64,000 nt of DNA from Crocinitomicaceae bacterium. GTDB taxonomy: Bacteria > Bacteroidota > Bacteroidia > Flavobacteriales_D > Crocinitomicaceae. Both the position numbers and the translations under genes were made by a program. The DNA is taken from assembly GCA_024643365.1 (NCBI GenBank), contig JAHENC010000025.1:22394-86393 (forward strand), given 5' to 3'. Numbering within the stretch: the stretch's first letter is position 1; each line of letters begins with the position of its first letter. The notes under the pieces are model-generated. The model saw only the letters and a list, made by a program, of their open reading frames with translations, ran no database searches and was not told where the DNA came from. This document shows positions 1 to 9,046 of this stretch, piece by piece.

Positions 1-248
1 GGCATTTTTTCATAATGCTTGGAAATCTCAATTTGCTCACGGTTTTCGAAAATCTCTTCAAGATTATCTGTTGTTGATGCAAATTCTTGTAGTTTTTGCG
101 TTAATTCTTCTTTAACTTCAGAAGAAATCTGATTCGCACGTTTAGAAATAGCAACCAAAGATTGGTAGATGTTTCCTGTTTTCTCTTCCATACGAATGGT
201 GTCACGCGTGATGGTTGATTTTTCTGCTGGTGTGTTTTTATAACTCAT
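1..248 (-). CDS. rpoZ: RNA polymerase omega subunit (partial, C-terminus beyond window)
   Basis: The first 82 codons are visible, starting at the ATG at 248-246; the rest lies off the left edge. The protein begins MSYKNTPAEKSTITRD and contains KRANQISSEVKEEL and FENREQIEISKHYEK, the layout of the Bacteroidota Rpb6/omega family. Omega binds the beta' subunit and helps assemble RNA polymerase. The gene lies 10 nt downstream of bamD on the same strand, the bamD-rpoZ order usual in this phylum, so the two are probably co-transcribed. The call rests on family resemblance recognised by eye. Confidence 0.88.
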   Translation of the reverse strand, partial: MSYKNTPAEKSTITRDTIRMEEKTGNIYQSLVAISKRANQISSEVKEELTQKLQEFASTTDNLEEIFENREQIEISKHYEKM

Positions 249-258
249 AATTCACTTT

Positions 259-1044
259 TCAGTTGTTGTTCTCGCTCAACTTATCAAGGTACGAACTTAA
301 TTCTTTCGAGTATTCTGACTGCGGATGGCGAAGAACAAAGGTACGGAATCTTTCGTTAGTTTGTTCGAAACGCTCTGATTTTTTACTATCAATACTATTG
401 ATCGTTAAAAAGTATGAGTTTTTAACCACCACGTAGTTTATTTCTTCGGCAAAATCTGATTGTCCATGACCCTCAAGAAACAACTCGCCTGAAGCAATAG
501 CGGCTTTGTAGTTTTCCATTTTGTCGTAAAGTTTCACTTGGTCGTATTGCTTTGTCTCTAGCTTAAATTGCAATTGATCAATGATTTGATTGCACGAATC
601 AATGAGGTATGATTGTGGGTAACGGTCGATGAATTGTTGAACATTATTGATGGCTAATTCCGTTTCTGTTTGATCCAATGAATGTTCAGGTGAGTTCTTC
701 ACGCTACATAGTGCAACCATGAATAATACTTCTTCATTTTTTACGCTGTAAGGAAAACGCTGCATGTAGGCACTGTAATAATATTGAGCCATATAGTAAT
801 CCTCCACTTGAAAATAACTTTTAGCTAAACGGTAATACGACAATTCACCTTCTGCGCTTTTTGGCGAATGCTGGTAAATTTGCTCATACAAAACGATGGC
901 TTTTTCGTATTGCTTATTATCGTACAGCTCATTCGCTAGGTTATACTTTGCCGCAAAGTCATCTGCTTTGACTACTGCATTGTAGTTTGAACAAGCTGTT
1001 AAAAACAAGCCTGCAAAACTGAATATGAAGAAATAATTTTTCAT
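259..1044 (-). CDS. bamD: Outer membrane assembly lipoprotein BamD (TPR protein)
   Basis: A 261-residue lipoprotein with lipobox LTAC (Cys18) after a short hydrophobic signal, followed by tetratricopeptide-like helices (about residues 30-240). Repeats such as YDNKQYEKAIVLYEQIYQHSP and YYRLAKSYFQVEDYYMAQYYYSAY (residues about 42-90) are typical of BamD. BamD works with BamA in the periplasm to insert beta-barrel proteins into the outer membrane. It is immediately adjacent to the upstream M23 peptidase gene (stop at 1045) and 10 nt before rpoZ. Length and order match Bacteroidota BamD genes. Confidence 0.9.
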   Translation of the reverse strand: MKNYFFIFSFAGLFLTACSNYNAVVKADDFAAKYNLANELYDNKQYEKAIVLYEQIYQHSPKSAEGELSYYRLAKSYFQVEDYYMAQYYYSAYMQRFPYSVKNEEVLFMVALCSVKNSPEHSLDQTETELAINNVQQFIDRYPQSYLIDSCNQIIDQLQFKLETKQYDQVKLYDKMENYKAAIASGELFLEGHGQSDFAEEINYVVVKNSYFLTINSIDSKKSERFEQTNERFRTFVLRHPQSEYSKELSSYLDKLSENNN

Positions 1045-2013
1045 CTATTTTACTCTTAAACTTTTCCCCACTTGAAGAACAGTTGTTGGTTTAATTCCAT
1101 TCAATGAACATATTTTCGAAACAGTCGTTCGATTTCTGTCAGCAATTTCCGTTAAGGTATCTCCAGAACGGACCTGGTAATATTTAACTTGTGGCGCTCG
1201 TACAACCACAGGTGGTGGAGTAACAGCAGTTGGAGTTTCCGCAGGATGCTCCTCATAATAATCTGTTGGCTTGGCACCTGGACGAAAGAGTCCTTTGTGC
1301 ACAAACAAGTTTTCATTCTTCAAAAATCGTTTATCGAAATCAATGATTTCTTCTGGATTCATTGGTGCATCGTAAAAACGAATCTCAAAGTGCAAATGTG
1401 GGCCAAACGAACGCCCTGTATTTCCACCGAGTCCAATGGGATCTCCAGCTTTCACTTCTTGATCTGGATAAACCAAAAACTTACTTAAATGGGCGTGAAA
1501 CGTTTCTAACCCGTTATTGTGACGAAGGATTACGAGATTACCGAATCCACCATCATTGTATTTCGCATAGCGCACTTTTCCAGACCAAGTAGCATACACG
1601 GTATCTCCAACATTCAATCCAATATCAATTCCATTGTGATACCTTCCGCTTCGATAACCATAACGCGAGGTTACAATTCCCTTTGTTGGCATGGAAAACC
1701 CATCGTTTAATTCATCATTGACACACAACCAAATGGTGTCTTTCAATTTGGACAAATCGTTTCGGCTAGTAAAACAGACTTCATTATTCCAAGTAAGTGT
1801 AAAAGGAACATCTTGATCCTCTGTCATGATTTTATGAATGCGTGCATTCATAATGCCATCAAACTTAAACGGATTATACAGTGCCCAAGTTTTGTTGGAG
1901 TAGATGATCACCTTTCCTATCTCCGTATCCACAGTATCCAACGCTCGTTGCGCGAATGCTTGAGAGCTTAAGCAAGCGAATAAAAAAACAATATGTAGGA
2001 TTTTACGGGTCAA
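1045..2013 (-). CDS. M23 family metallopeptidase with C-terminal LysM domain
   Basis: A 322-residue secreted protein with a cleavable signal (cleavage near AFAQ, residue 22). The M23/LytM domain spans about residues 110-230, with zinc ligands in HNGIDIG and the HxH of FGPHLHFE. A proline-rich linker leads to one LysM domain (about 278-322: KYYQVRSGDTLTEIADRN to the end). It probably cleaves peptidoglycan cross-bridges or activates amidases at the cell wall; all metal ligands are present, so a catalytic role is plausible. Its stop codon abuts the bamD start, suggesting an envelope-biogenesis operon. Confidence 0.9.
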   Translation of the reverse strand: MTRKILHIVFLFACLSSQAFAQRALDTVDTEIGKVIIYSNKTWALYNPFKFDGIMNARIHKIMTEDQDVPFTLTWNNEVCFTSRNDLSKLKDTIWLCVNDELNDGFSMPTKGIVTSRYGYRSGRYHNGIDIGLNVGDTVYATWSGKVRYAKYNDGGFGNLVILRHNNGLETFHAHLSKFLVYPDQEVKAGDPIGLGGNTGRSFGPHLHFEIRFYDAPMNPEEIIDFDKRFLKNENLFVHKGLFRPGAKPTDYYEEHPAETPTAVTPPPVVVRAPQVKYYQVRSGDTLTEIADRNRTTVSKICSLNGIKPTTVLQVGKSLRVK

Positions 2014-2052
2014 GTTCGAAAAAATAAGGATTTCAAAGATAGTGAATTCCTT

Positions 2053-2931
2053 TTACATGGCCCTGATATCCATGATTTCAATGTTGTAAAAGACTTGTTC
2101 ATTTGGTTTTACCAAATCTGCATACCCACGCGCACCATAAGCTTGAGGTGCATCTAGAATAATGAAATACCGCTCACCTTTTTTTGCATTCTTCATGATT
2201 TTTCTCAATCCCGGAACAATGGTTTTTTGTCCAGGCGTGTATTTCAGTGGGTAATTACCCAAACGTGTATTCATGACGGAGGCTTTCGATTCCGTTGAAA
2301 CCATTGCATGAAAGGACAACTCCTTGCTTGGATCCTTTGCCAAACTAAGTCCTTCACCATCTTTGATTTTCCATGAGGTGATTCCTTCACTATGAATACT
2401 TGGCATAACAAGTGCTACCACTTTAACATACAGCCAATTTGCTGAGTTTGCAGGGATAACTCCTTTGATTTCTTTACTTCCCAAAGCCAATTCCGCTGGA
2501 ATTTCTACTTTAACAAAATCCCCCGGTGTCAACTCTTGAAGTGCTAGGTCCCAACCTGGAGTTTGCATATTATATCCGATTACAAATGGAATAAAGGGCA
2601 TATTGATGCGGTTATTCCCATCAACAATCTTTCCATCAGGCAAAGCTAAACGATAGTCGATGAGCGCCATCTCCCCTTTCTTTAATTTTCTTCCTTTTCC
2701 TTTTAAAATCCATTTGATCACGAGTCCGTTTGAGAAGGTTTTTACATCCGCAACTTTTCCTTTCTCAAAGGATTTCAAGTTGTCTTTTGTCGATTTAAAT
2801 TCCTTATCTATTTGATCAGACTTCTTTAATGGTTTTTGAATGTCCTTTTTAACAGAAACGGTTTTCTTTCCGGACGTTGTGTGACAGGCAGTCAACGTTA
2901 GTACGAATAAGCAGAGAATAATTCGAGTCAT
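2053..2931 (-). CDS. FKBP-type peptidyl-prolyl isomerase lipoprotein, two-domain
   Basis: A 292-residue protein with lipobox LTAC (Cys16) and a Lys-rich linker, then an FKBP domain (about 55-175) with FVKVEIPAELALGSKEIKG and VIPANSANWLYVKVVAL. A second FKBP-like half (about 190-292) carries VPGLRKIMKNAKKGERYFI and AYGARGYADLVKPNEQVFYNIEI. The second half retains the AYG...PN signature, so it may hold the active site. It likely acts as a periplasmic folding helper anchored in a membrane. Its start overlaps the stop of the upstream GldI-like gene by 1 nt (2931), indicating tight coupling. Confidence 0.85.
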   Translation of the reverse strand: MTRIILCLFVLTLTACHTTSGKKTVSVKKDIQKPLKKSDQIDKEFKSTKDNLKSFEKGKVADVKTFSNGLVIKWILKGKGRKLKKGEMALIDYRLALPDGKIVDGNNRINMPFIPFVIGYNMQTPGWDLALQELTPGDFVKVEIPAELALGSKEIKGVIPANSANWLYVKVVALVMPSIHSEGITSWKIKDGEGLSLAKDPSKELSFHAMVSTESKASVMNTRLGNYPLKYTPGQKTIVPGLRKIMKNAKKGERYFIILDAPQAYGARGYADLVKPNEQVFYNIEIMDIRAM

Positions 2932-3455
2932 TACTTTAAATCAATTAGTTGAAGATCAATATATAATACACTTTGCGGCGGGATTTTCATTCGATCTCCT
3001 AAAAGTCCGTGTCCCAAATAACTTGGAAGGATTAATTTTGCTTTATCTCCTTTCATCATGAGTTGCAAAGCTTCATGAATTCCTGTTTCTTTTTCACTTT
3101 TGGCGATCACCACACGTTCAATTTCACCTTTTGCTGTTTCGTAGCAAACGCGTCCATCTAACAACTCAATTCTCACGCGGATAATCGCCTCTTGACCTAC
3201 TTTCGCAAGATCCGGACCAATTCCGTGGGAGTAACGCATGAAACGCAATCCAGATTCACTTTGAATAGAATCCATTTTCAATTCTTGGTGATGAGCTAAA
3301 AAAAGCTTGATTTTAATTTCTTCTCGAGCGTTTAACTCTTGATTGAAATCCACCGAATGAGCTGTACCCCACTTTTTCGTTGCGGTATCCTTCGTTTTTT
3401 CTGCTCGACAAGCGAACAAACTAATGAAAAGAAAGAAATAGAATAAACGGGTCAT
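2931..3455 (-). CDS. gldI: FKBP-type peptidyl-prolyl isomerase, GldI-like lipoprotein
   Basis: A 174-residue lipoprotein (lipobox SLFAC, Cys16) with one FKBP-like domain at about residues 85-174 (IRVRIELLDGRVCYE, IHEALQLMMKGDKAKLILPS, PPQSVLYIDLQLIDL). Its length, lipoprotein signal and position directly after nrnA and before a second FKBP gene match gldI of Flavobacteriia. There GldI supports gliding/T9SS function, presumably by helping envelope proteins fold. Motility itself cannot be inferred from this gene. It overlaps nrnA by 4 nt. FKBP lipoprotein is safe; the gldI assignment is based on context and moderate. Confidence 0.7.
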   Translation of the reverse strand: MTRLFYFFLFISLFACRAEKTKDTATKKWGTAHSVDFNQELNAREEIKIKLFLAHHQELKMDSIQSESGLRFMRYSHGIGPDLAKVGQEAIIRVRIELLDGRVCYETAKGEIERVVIAKSEKETGIHEALQLMMKGDKAKLILPSYLGHGLLGDRMKIPPQSVLYIDLQLIDLK

Positions 3456-4441
3456 TTCACTGGTGTTAACTCTTCCACTAACGAACGGAAGCGGTCAATT
3501 GTTACAGTTAAGGATTCATTTGAAAATCCACCAGCGGCATATTGATGTCCACCACCCATGAAATGTTTCGCTGAGAATTCATTCACAAAATACTTTCCTT
3601 TTGAACGGAATGAAATTTTAATTCCGTCTTCGTGTTCCACAAAGAAGGCTGCAATGGAGATTCCTTCTATGGACAAAATGACATTCACTAATCCTTCGGT
3701 ATCGCCTTTTTGGTAGTGGAATCGATGTAATTCCTCCAAGGTTAAACTGATTAATCCGATGGGTAATCCTGGAAAAAGTTCTAGTTTCTCTGCGATGGCA
3801 TATCCTCTTAGTTGCAAACGAGAAACGGTATTAACGTCGTAAATCGCTTCATGAATATCGACATGATTGACGCCAATTTTGAGTAAATAAGCCAATACCT
3901 CATGTGTTTTCGCTTTCACTGAAGGAAAACGGAATGATCCTGTATCGGTCAACATTCCAAGGTAGATTCCATTTCCAACTGCCACATCAAGTTGATGAAT
4001 GTAGCCCATTTCTTCAATGCATTCAAAGATTAATTGAGCAGTTGAGCAAACATCTGGACGAGAGATGGTAATTTGACAAAAATCCTGTGGATGTGGATGG
4101 TGATCGATCATGACTTTCGTTGCTGGAAAATCCAATACAAACGACTCCATTTCCTTCCCCACTCGACCTGCACCATTGTAATCTAAACAATATATGGTGT
4201 CGAAGTTAGCAATATCTTGATGAAACCCTTGGTCGAAGATGGAATAATCAACATCCTTTAAAAATGGCAACAAGAAATCTGCTGGACGATCAGGAATGAC
4301 TACATGTGCTTCCTTCCCTAAGTTTTTCAGGAAGAAATACCATGAAACAACACTCCCAATGGCATCACCATCGGGAGATTTATGTGTTGTTATTAAAGCT
4401 TTTTGGCTTTTATCAATGTGTAAGCGAAGTGCATCTGTCAT
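3452..4441 (-). CDS. nrnA: DHH/DHHA1 phosphoesterase, oligoribonuclease/pAp phosphatase
   Basis: A 329-residue cytoplasmic protein. The DHH domain (about 1-190) has HKSPDGDAIGS, the DYNGAGR block and the DHHPHP motif that bind two metal ions. The DHHA1 domain (about 220-325) has SFRSKGKYFVNEF and GGGHQYAAGG. NrnA degrades short oligonucleotides and dephosphorylates 3'-phosphoadenosine 5'-phosphate. All motifs are intact and length is normal. It overlaps the GldI-like gene by 4 nt, a pairing common in Flavobacteriia. Confidence 0.92.
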   Translation of the reverse strand: MTDALRLHIDKSQKALITTHKSPDGDAIGSVVSWYFFLKNLGKEAHVVIPDRPADFLLPFLKDVDYSIFDQGFHQDIANFDTIYCLDYNGAGRVGKEMESFVLDFPATKVMIDHHPHPQDFCQITISRPDVCSTAQLIFECIEEMGYIHQLDVAVGNGIYLGMLTDTGSFRFPSVKAKTHEVLAYLLKIGVNHVDIHEAIYDVNTVSRLQLRGYAIAEKLELFPGLPIGLISLTLEELHRFHYQKGDTEGLVNVILSIEGISIAAFFVEHEDGIKISFRSKGKYFVNEFSAKHFMGGGHQYAAGGFSNESLTVTIDRFRSLVEELTPVK

Positions 4442-4450
4442 GCAACAAAG

Positions 4451-6007
4451 TTAATTGTTCTGCTGCATGTGTTCAGCTTCTTCTTTATCTTCTTCAAATA
4501 ATTTTGGTAAATCTTTCTTTCCTTGCAAGTTATCCATCAAATCCTCCAACTGAGAAATGGATAAATTTTTCGCGATGATTTTCTTGTCTTTATCCAAAAC
4601 GAAAATTCTTGGCGTCGAATATAAATCATAGGTTGTTTGGAAATTCAAAGATTCCAATGTTGTCGGCTTGCCTTTTTCTCCTGTGTACAAGGGAACCAAT
4701 TTCTCAGGAGTAGCTTTCGCTATTTCGTAGATACTATTCGTAACCGCAACATTGATGAAATTCAAGTTATTCTCACGGATGTATTTTTTCCACGCTTCAA
4801 AATCTTTACCAATTCCTTTTCCGACTGCAAATACTTCGATGTTGCGGTTTTTAAATTTCTCGTTATACAACGTCACCAACTTCGGTGTTACTTTCTTACA
4901 ATGTCCACATTCCGGATCCCAGAAATATAAAATCGTGTATTCAGATTTCAGCGAATAGAAATCCAACCATTTTGTATCAGACGTGTCTCTTAAAATGAGG
5001 TTATAAGGCTTTGCACCGACAACCAAGTTCATTTTCCATTTCAGATCCTTACATAACTCTTCAAATTTATCCTCTGCAACCCATGTTGCTGGTGATTTTC
5101 CGGTGGATGGATCCGTTGTACAGAAATAGCGATTCAACATGTAAATGTAGACTTTATCCATCCCCATAATTTGACTCTTTCCAAAGGTTGAGGCAATCCA
5201 TCCAACGCTGTATTCATACATTTTTGATTTTGGATCAAGTCCATCACAAAATTTGAATGCATATTTAATGATGGTATCCCAATGTTGAATCATCATGTTT
5301 TTCCCAAAATAATACTCCAATTTATTGTGGAAAATAGGATTATTCACCAAGGCATCTGTTTTTAAATCAACATTATCCCAGTAATGCTCGAAATAGTATT
5401 TATATCGGAAATTTGAATCGATAATCTCCCCTTTTTCATTTTTAGGAATCTCCGGCACAACGACATCCAAGGACATTTTTACGATTTTTCCAACGAGCAT
5501 CGCAGGATTGGTTTGAACAATGGCTTTCTGGTATTCGTCCACTTCTTTGTTCAAGGCATCAATTGTCACACTTAAGGTTTTGTACTCTGGATCCGTATCC
5601 TTTAATTTTGCGCGTTGTTCGGCCAATTTATTTGCTTCACCTTTTTTCGAACTGATGTACTTTACGTACGGGATAAAGATTTTATTTTCTTCGGATTTTT
5701 TAATCACCAAATTACCCATGAAGTCTGGACCTTTCGTTTCCAATTGAATCTCTTCATTGTTGTATACGAATTCAAAATATTTTTGACCTGGCAACAACAA
5801 GCCAACGATTCCTGGTTTTTGTTTTTTTCCATCAAAAACAACTTCACCATTTTTCATTTGAGCTGTATCAGCATAATTCAATCGCGATCCGAAGTACTTA
5901 ATTAAAAACACGGTAGTGTCCTTTTGTCCTTCAACTTTCAAGCGTATTTTTTGTGCATATGTCATTGACGCACAAGCCAAAAACAAAAATGTCAGAATAT
6001 TTTTCAT
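4451..6007 (-). CDS. TlpA-like thioredoxin-fold protein (CGHC), secreted
   Basis: A 518-residue exported protein with a signal peptide (cleavage near MTYAQ, residue 19). An N-terminal region resembling the DUF4369/DUF5106-containing Bacteroidota proteins is followed by a thioredoxin domain (about 345-490) with active site WDPECGHCKKV. The CXXC indicates a periplasmic thiol reductase or isomerase, perhaps maintaining envelope proteins or cytochromes. The C-terminus is acidic (KDLPKLFEEDKEEAE). It ends 10 nt before nrnA. The partner substrate cannot be read from sequence. Confidence 0.82.
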   Translation of the reverse strand: MKNILTFLFLACASMTYAQKIRLKVEGQKDTTVFLIKYFGSRLNYADTAQMKNGEVVFDGKKQKPGIVGLLLPGQKYFEFVYNNEEIQLETKGPDFMGNLVIKKSEENKIFIPYVKYISSKKGEANKLAEQRAKLKDTDPEYKTLSVTIDALNKEVDEYQKAIVQTNPAMLVGKIVKMSLDVVVPEIPKNEKGEIIDSNFRYKYYFEHYWDNVDLKTDALVNNPIFHNKLEYYFGKNMMIQHWDTIIKYAFKFCDGLDPKSKMYEYSVGWIASTFGKSQIMGMDKVYIYMLNRYFCTTDPSTGKSPATWVAEDKFEELCKDLKWKMNLVVGAKPYNLILRDTSDTKWLDFYSLKSEYTILYFWDPECGHCKKVTPKLVTLYNEKFKNRNIEVFAVGKGIGKDFEAWKKYIRENNLNFINVAVTNSIYEIAKATPEKLVPLYTGEKGKPTTLESLNFQTTYDLYSTPRIFVLDKDKKIIAKNLSISQLEDLMDNLQGKKDLPKLFEEDKEEAEHMQQNN

Positions 6008-6125
6008 AGGGAATAATAAGTTTTATGATACGAATATGCCTTTAATTTAAATAGTTGATCTTTTTTTAACATTTCTTTAACCAAAGAAATTTGATTCAAC
6101 TTGGCGAACATGAGTCGAATCAGTT

Positions 6126-7034
6126 TCAACGCATTCCTTTCTGTGTAAGTTGTTCTATGAGTGATTCCGATGCATAGGGATTTAATTCCACCAGATCATC
6201 GTAACGTTTTAACCATGTAAGTTGACGTTTTGCATAATTCCGGGTGTGCTGTTTGATTTTTTCAACGGCTTCGTCGAAATGACATTCATCTTCCCAATAT
6301 CGGAAGAACTCTGCGTACCCAACGGTGTTCAAGGCTTTTAAATTTCGGAGTGGAAACAACGATTTCGCCTCTTGAAACAAGCCTTCTCCAATCATAAAAT
6401 CAACGCGTTGATCAATTCTTTGGTAAAGATCAGAGCGATTCCAAGCAATGCCAATACGAACAATGTCATAATCGTATTTCACTTGTCCTTTTCGAGATTC
6501 AGAAAACGGTTTTTGCGTAAGTTCAATAACTTCTAGTGCACGTATGAGTCGAACTGGATTCAGCGTATCGACCTCCGAAAAATAAACGGGATCCAAACGC
6601 GCTAATTCATTTTGTAGAAATTCAAGTCCTTCAGTTTCATGCAAAGCAATCCATTTTTCCTGAACTTTTTTATCGTGTGGAATTTCGTCTAACCCAAGAG
6701 TCAATGCATCGATGAACATTCCAGAGCCTCCAACGATCACTGCCGCTTGATTTCGAGCTAAGAGATCATCCAAAACCGGCTTTGCTTCTTTTGCGTATTG
6801 ACTAGCAGAAACATCTTGTTGAATCGAATGAGAATGTATAAAATGATGTTTAACTTCCGCCAATTCATCTTGACTCGGTTTAGCGGTACCAATAGACATC
6901 TCTTGATAAAACTGTCGTGAATCCGCAGAGATGATTTCCGTTTGAAACTTTTTCGCAAGTTGAATGGCCAGCGTGGTTTTACCTGATGCTGTTGGACCTT
7001 GAACAATGAATACCTTACCTTTTACAAGAGACAT
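6126..7034 (-). CDS. miaA: tRNA dimethylallyltransferase
   Basis: A 302-residue protein with all main MiaA motifs: P-loop GPTASGKTTLAIQLAK (about 12-27), ISADSRQFYQEMSIGTAKPS (about 36-55), VGGSGMFIDAL (about 101-111) and the C-terminal helix KQHTRNYAKRQLTWLKR. MiaA adds the isopentenyl group to A37 of tRNAs reading UNN codons, using dimethylallyl diphosphate. It starts at the base after the stop of the MltF-like gene, so the two are probably one transcript. Length and motifs are normal. Confidence 0.96.
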   Translation of the reverse strand: MSLVKGKVFIVQGPTASGKTTLAIQLAKKFQTEIISADSRQFYQEMSIGTAKPSQDELAEVKHHFIHSHSIQQDVSASQYAKEAKPVLDDLLARNQAAVIVGGSGMFIDALTLGLDEIPHDKKVQEKWIALHETEGLEFLQNELARLDPVYFSEVDTLNPVRLIRALEVIELTQKPFSESRKGQVKYDYDIVRIGIAWNRSDLYQRIDQRVDFMIGEGLFQEAKSLFPLRNLKALNTVGYAEFFRYWEDECHFDEAVEKIKQHTRNYAKRQLTWLKRYDDLVELNPYASESLIEQLTQKGMR

Positions 7035-8381
7035 TTACTTCCAGGACGTATAAATGGCGAATACTTTTTTCACGTAGGAAACAGCATGACCACGATAGGC
7101 GCCGCAACGCACATGTTCGGAACGGTAATATTTTGGTTCATCGAGGTGACGGACCATTTCCTCTACATTTCCGTCCCAAATTAATGGATTCAGACCAGTT
7201 GCACGCGCTAGGCTTTGAGCATCTTGAATATGACAAGGACCAGCATTATAAGACGCAAGTGTAAACTTCATGCGTTGTTCTGGATCCGGAACCGCCTTCC
7301 ACATGTTGTATGTTCGATTCAATAGGCGCATTCCACCAGCAATTTGTACCTCCGGAGTCGAACCAGGGAAAACACCGCAACTCGGACCAGTATTAGGCAT
7401 AAATTGCATCATTCCATAAGCACCACCAAATCCACGCGCATTTGGATTAAAACGAGACTCTTTGAACGCCACAGCAGCAATGATTTTCCAATCCCAAGCA
7501 TATTTCTTAGCGACTGACTTAAACACATCATCAAACGGAGAAAGGTGTCCTTTTTTTGTAATGTAAAATTCAACTGGTTTCGTATCCAAGTAATCAAAAT
7601 AGCGTTTTTTCAAATCGGTGTAAGCCGGAGATGCACAATAGGACAAAAGGAACTCGTCTAGTTTCTTTTTCAATTCTGGACTATTCAAACGAAGTCCAAA
7701 AGCAATTTTTTGTTGGAAAGAAATACGTGTATCAATATTCAGGTTTGGATGCATTTCCTTACTGATTCGTGCCAAGTTTTCGTGAGCAACGGTAAATGGA
7801 ATCACGTTATTAGCAACCATTTCAATTAAATCCTCCGTAATCGGATTATCCGTTTTGTAGCGAATGTTAATTCGTGCACCGATTTCATCTTGAAGATCCG
7901 TTAAACGTCGAGAGAAAGGAGAGTTTTTTCGAACACAAACCGTTTGATTCGCTAATTCCGCTGGCTCCTTGATCAAGGTATCATTCGATCTTTGTACCAA
8001 AACTTGATGGGTGAAGTAATATGGAGTCGAATATGCGAGTCTTTTTTCATCCTCCAAGGAAACAACCAAGTTGGAAGCAATCACATCACCTTCACCGTTG
8101 TTGAGTAATCGTTGAAAGTCTTTGGTATCAGTGATTACCTTTACCTCCATCTTTAATCCTTGAGTTTTACAAAAGGAGTCCATGATTTCGTATTCGAAAC
8201 CAAGACGTTTCCCTCGGTATTCAAAAAAGGAAAGGGAACTATTTTCTGTAAGGATGGTTAATTTTCCTTTTTTCTGAATTTCTTTGAAGTCGATTTTCAC
8301 TGCAGGACCAACAGATTTACCCCCGCAAGAAACTAAAATCATGACAATCAATAAAGTAGTCCATGTTAGACGCATGTGCAC
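7035..8381 (-). CDS. mltF: MltF-like membrane-bound lytic murein transglycosylase
   Basis: A 448-residue lipoprotein (lipobox ILVSC, Cys19). A solute-binding family 3 domain (about 35-265: GKLTILTENSSLSFFEYRGK, GFEYEIMDSFCK) precedes an SLT/lysozyme-like domain (about 285-448) with catalytic Glu in AAVAFKESRFNPNARG, plus YGMMQFMPNTG and TLASYNAGPCHI. This is the MltF order. It cleaves the MurNAc-GlcNAc bond to form anhydro-muropeptides while anchored in the outer membrane; the N-terminal domain probably senses muropeptides. It is the first gene of the minus-strand run with miaA. Confidence 0.9.
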   Translation of the reverse strand: MHMRLTWTTLLIVMILVSCGGKSVGPAVKIDFKEIQKKGKLTILTENSSLSFFEYRGKRLGFEYEIMDSFCKTQGLKMEVKVITDTKDFQRLLNNGEGDVIASNLVVSLEDEKRLAYSTPYYFTHQVLVQRSNDTLIKEPAELANQTVCVRKNSPFSRRLTDLQDEIGARINIRYKTDNPITEDLIEMVANNVIPFTVAHENLARISKEMHPNLNIDTRISFQQKIAFGLRLNSPELKKKLDEFLLSYCASPAYTDLKKRYFDYLDTKPVEFYITKKGHLSPFDDVFKSVAKKYAWDWKIIAAVAFKESRFNPNARGFGGAYGMMQFMPNTGPSCGVFPGSTPEVQIAGGMRLLNRTYNMWKAVPDPEQRMKFTLASYNAGPCHIQDAQSLARATGLNPLIWDGNVEEMVRHLDEPKYYRSEHVRCGAYRGHAVSYVKKVFAIYTSWK

Positions 8382-8492
8382 TTTTTTATATAAGTTCTTC
8401 TCTACGAAACATCTATCATAAAGTTACGTGTATTTCTAAACATTTGTTTTATTTCAAAAATAAATAGATATTTGACACTCAAATGATTGTGT

Positions 8493-8747
8493 ATGAGCAA
8501 TGAACAAAACGAAATGTACTCAAAAGTAGTCCGAGCTGGGAAGCGGACCTATTTTTTTGACATCAAAGCAACGAAGGGAAATGATTTGTACATTACGTTA
8601 ACCGAGAGCAAAAAGACATTTGGCGACGAAGGCGACGGTAACTATCAGAAGCACAAGATTTTCCTTTATAAGGAGGACTTCGAGAAATTCAGAGAAGGCT
8701 TAGATGACGTATTAGCAAAAATCGAAGAATTAAAATCCAATCAATAA
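8493..8747 (+). CDS. PUR-family nucleic-acid-binding protein (DUF3276)
   Basis: An 84-residue protein from the ATG at 8493 (MSNEQNEMYSKVVRAGKRTY); an in-frame TTG two codons earlier is a less likely start. The pattern KVVRAGKRTYFFDIKATKG...LYITLTESKK...HKIFLYKEDFEKF is the PUR repeat of DUF3276. The family binds single-stranded DNA and RNA; the role in Bacteroidota is poorly defined. It is a single gene facing away from mltF and followed by tRNA-Val. Confidence 0.85.
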   Translation: MSNEQNEMYSKVVRAGKRTYFFDIKATKGNDLYITLTESKKTFGDEGDGNYQKHKIFLYKEDFEKFREGLDDVLAKIEELKSNQ

Positions 8748-8763
8748 TTTTTTCAAAAAAGTC

Positions 8764-8793
8764 TTGCAGGATTAAAAAGTATGCATATCTTTG
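8764..8793 (+). promoter_or_regulatory. Bacteroidota-type promoter of tRNA-Val
   Basis: A TTG (8764-8766) is followed 19 nt later by TATCTTTG (8786-8793), an exact match to the Bacteroidota -33 TTG / -7 TAnnTTTG consensus with acceptable spacing. The predicted start falls about 10 nt before the tRNA at 8810. Confidence 0.75.
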
Positions 8794-8809
8794 CACTCAT
8801 AAATCACAA

Positions 8810-8884
8810 GGGAGTTTAGCTCAGTTGGTTTAGAGCATCTGCCTTACAAGCAGAGGGTCGGGGGTTCGAATCCCTCAACTCCCA
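8810..8884 (+). tRNA. tRNA-Val (anticodon TAC)
   Basis: A cloverleaf of 75 nt: acceptor stem GGGAGTT (8810-8816) pairs with AACTCCC (8877-8883), discriminator A at 8884. D-arm TAGCTCAGTTGG, anticodon arm CTGCC-TTACAAG-CAG with anticodon TAC (valine), and T-arm GGGGGTTCGAATCCCTC are all visible. No CCA is encoded. An integrase gene begins 163 nt downstream, so this tRNA 3' end is a likely integration target. Confidence 0.97.
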
Positions 8885-8890
8885 CACAAG

Positions 8891-8926
8891 AAACCCAGTA
8901 CAGTCAAGGCTTTACTGGGTTTTTTA
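8891..8926 (+). terminator. Intrinsic terminator after tRNA-Val
   Basis: AAACCCAGTA (8891-8900) pairs perfectly with TACTGGGTTT (8913-8922) around a 12-nt loop and runs into a T tract. Confidence 0.85.
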
Positions 8927-8989
8927 ATGCACTTAACTTTTCTTCAAAAAAGACTGTTTTTGGCTGATTTTAGGGTGAAAAAGGTAAAA

Positions 8990-9011
8990 TGTGTGCAAAT
9001 TGTGTGCAAAT
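8990..9011 (+). repeat. Tandem 11-bp repeat upstream of integrase, likely arm-type sites
   Basis: TGTGTGCAAAT occurs twice back to back (8990-9000 and 9001-9011), between the tRNA-Val terminator and the integrase start at 9047. The 11-bp period places both copies on one face of the helix, as expected for arm-type integrase binding sites at an att end. Confidence 0.6.
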
Positions 9012-9046
9012 TTTTGTCTTAGGTATTGCCATAATTGTATCTCACA

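Noticed and set aside
1189..1710. Plus-strand ORFs over the M23 peptidase gene
   Set aside because: Shadows of a well-supported minus-strand gene; no independent protein features.
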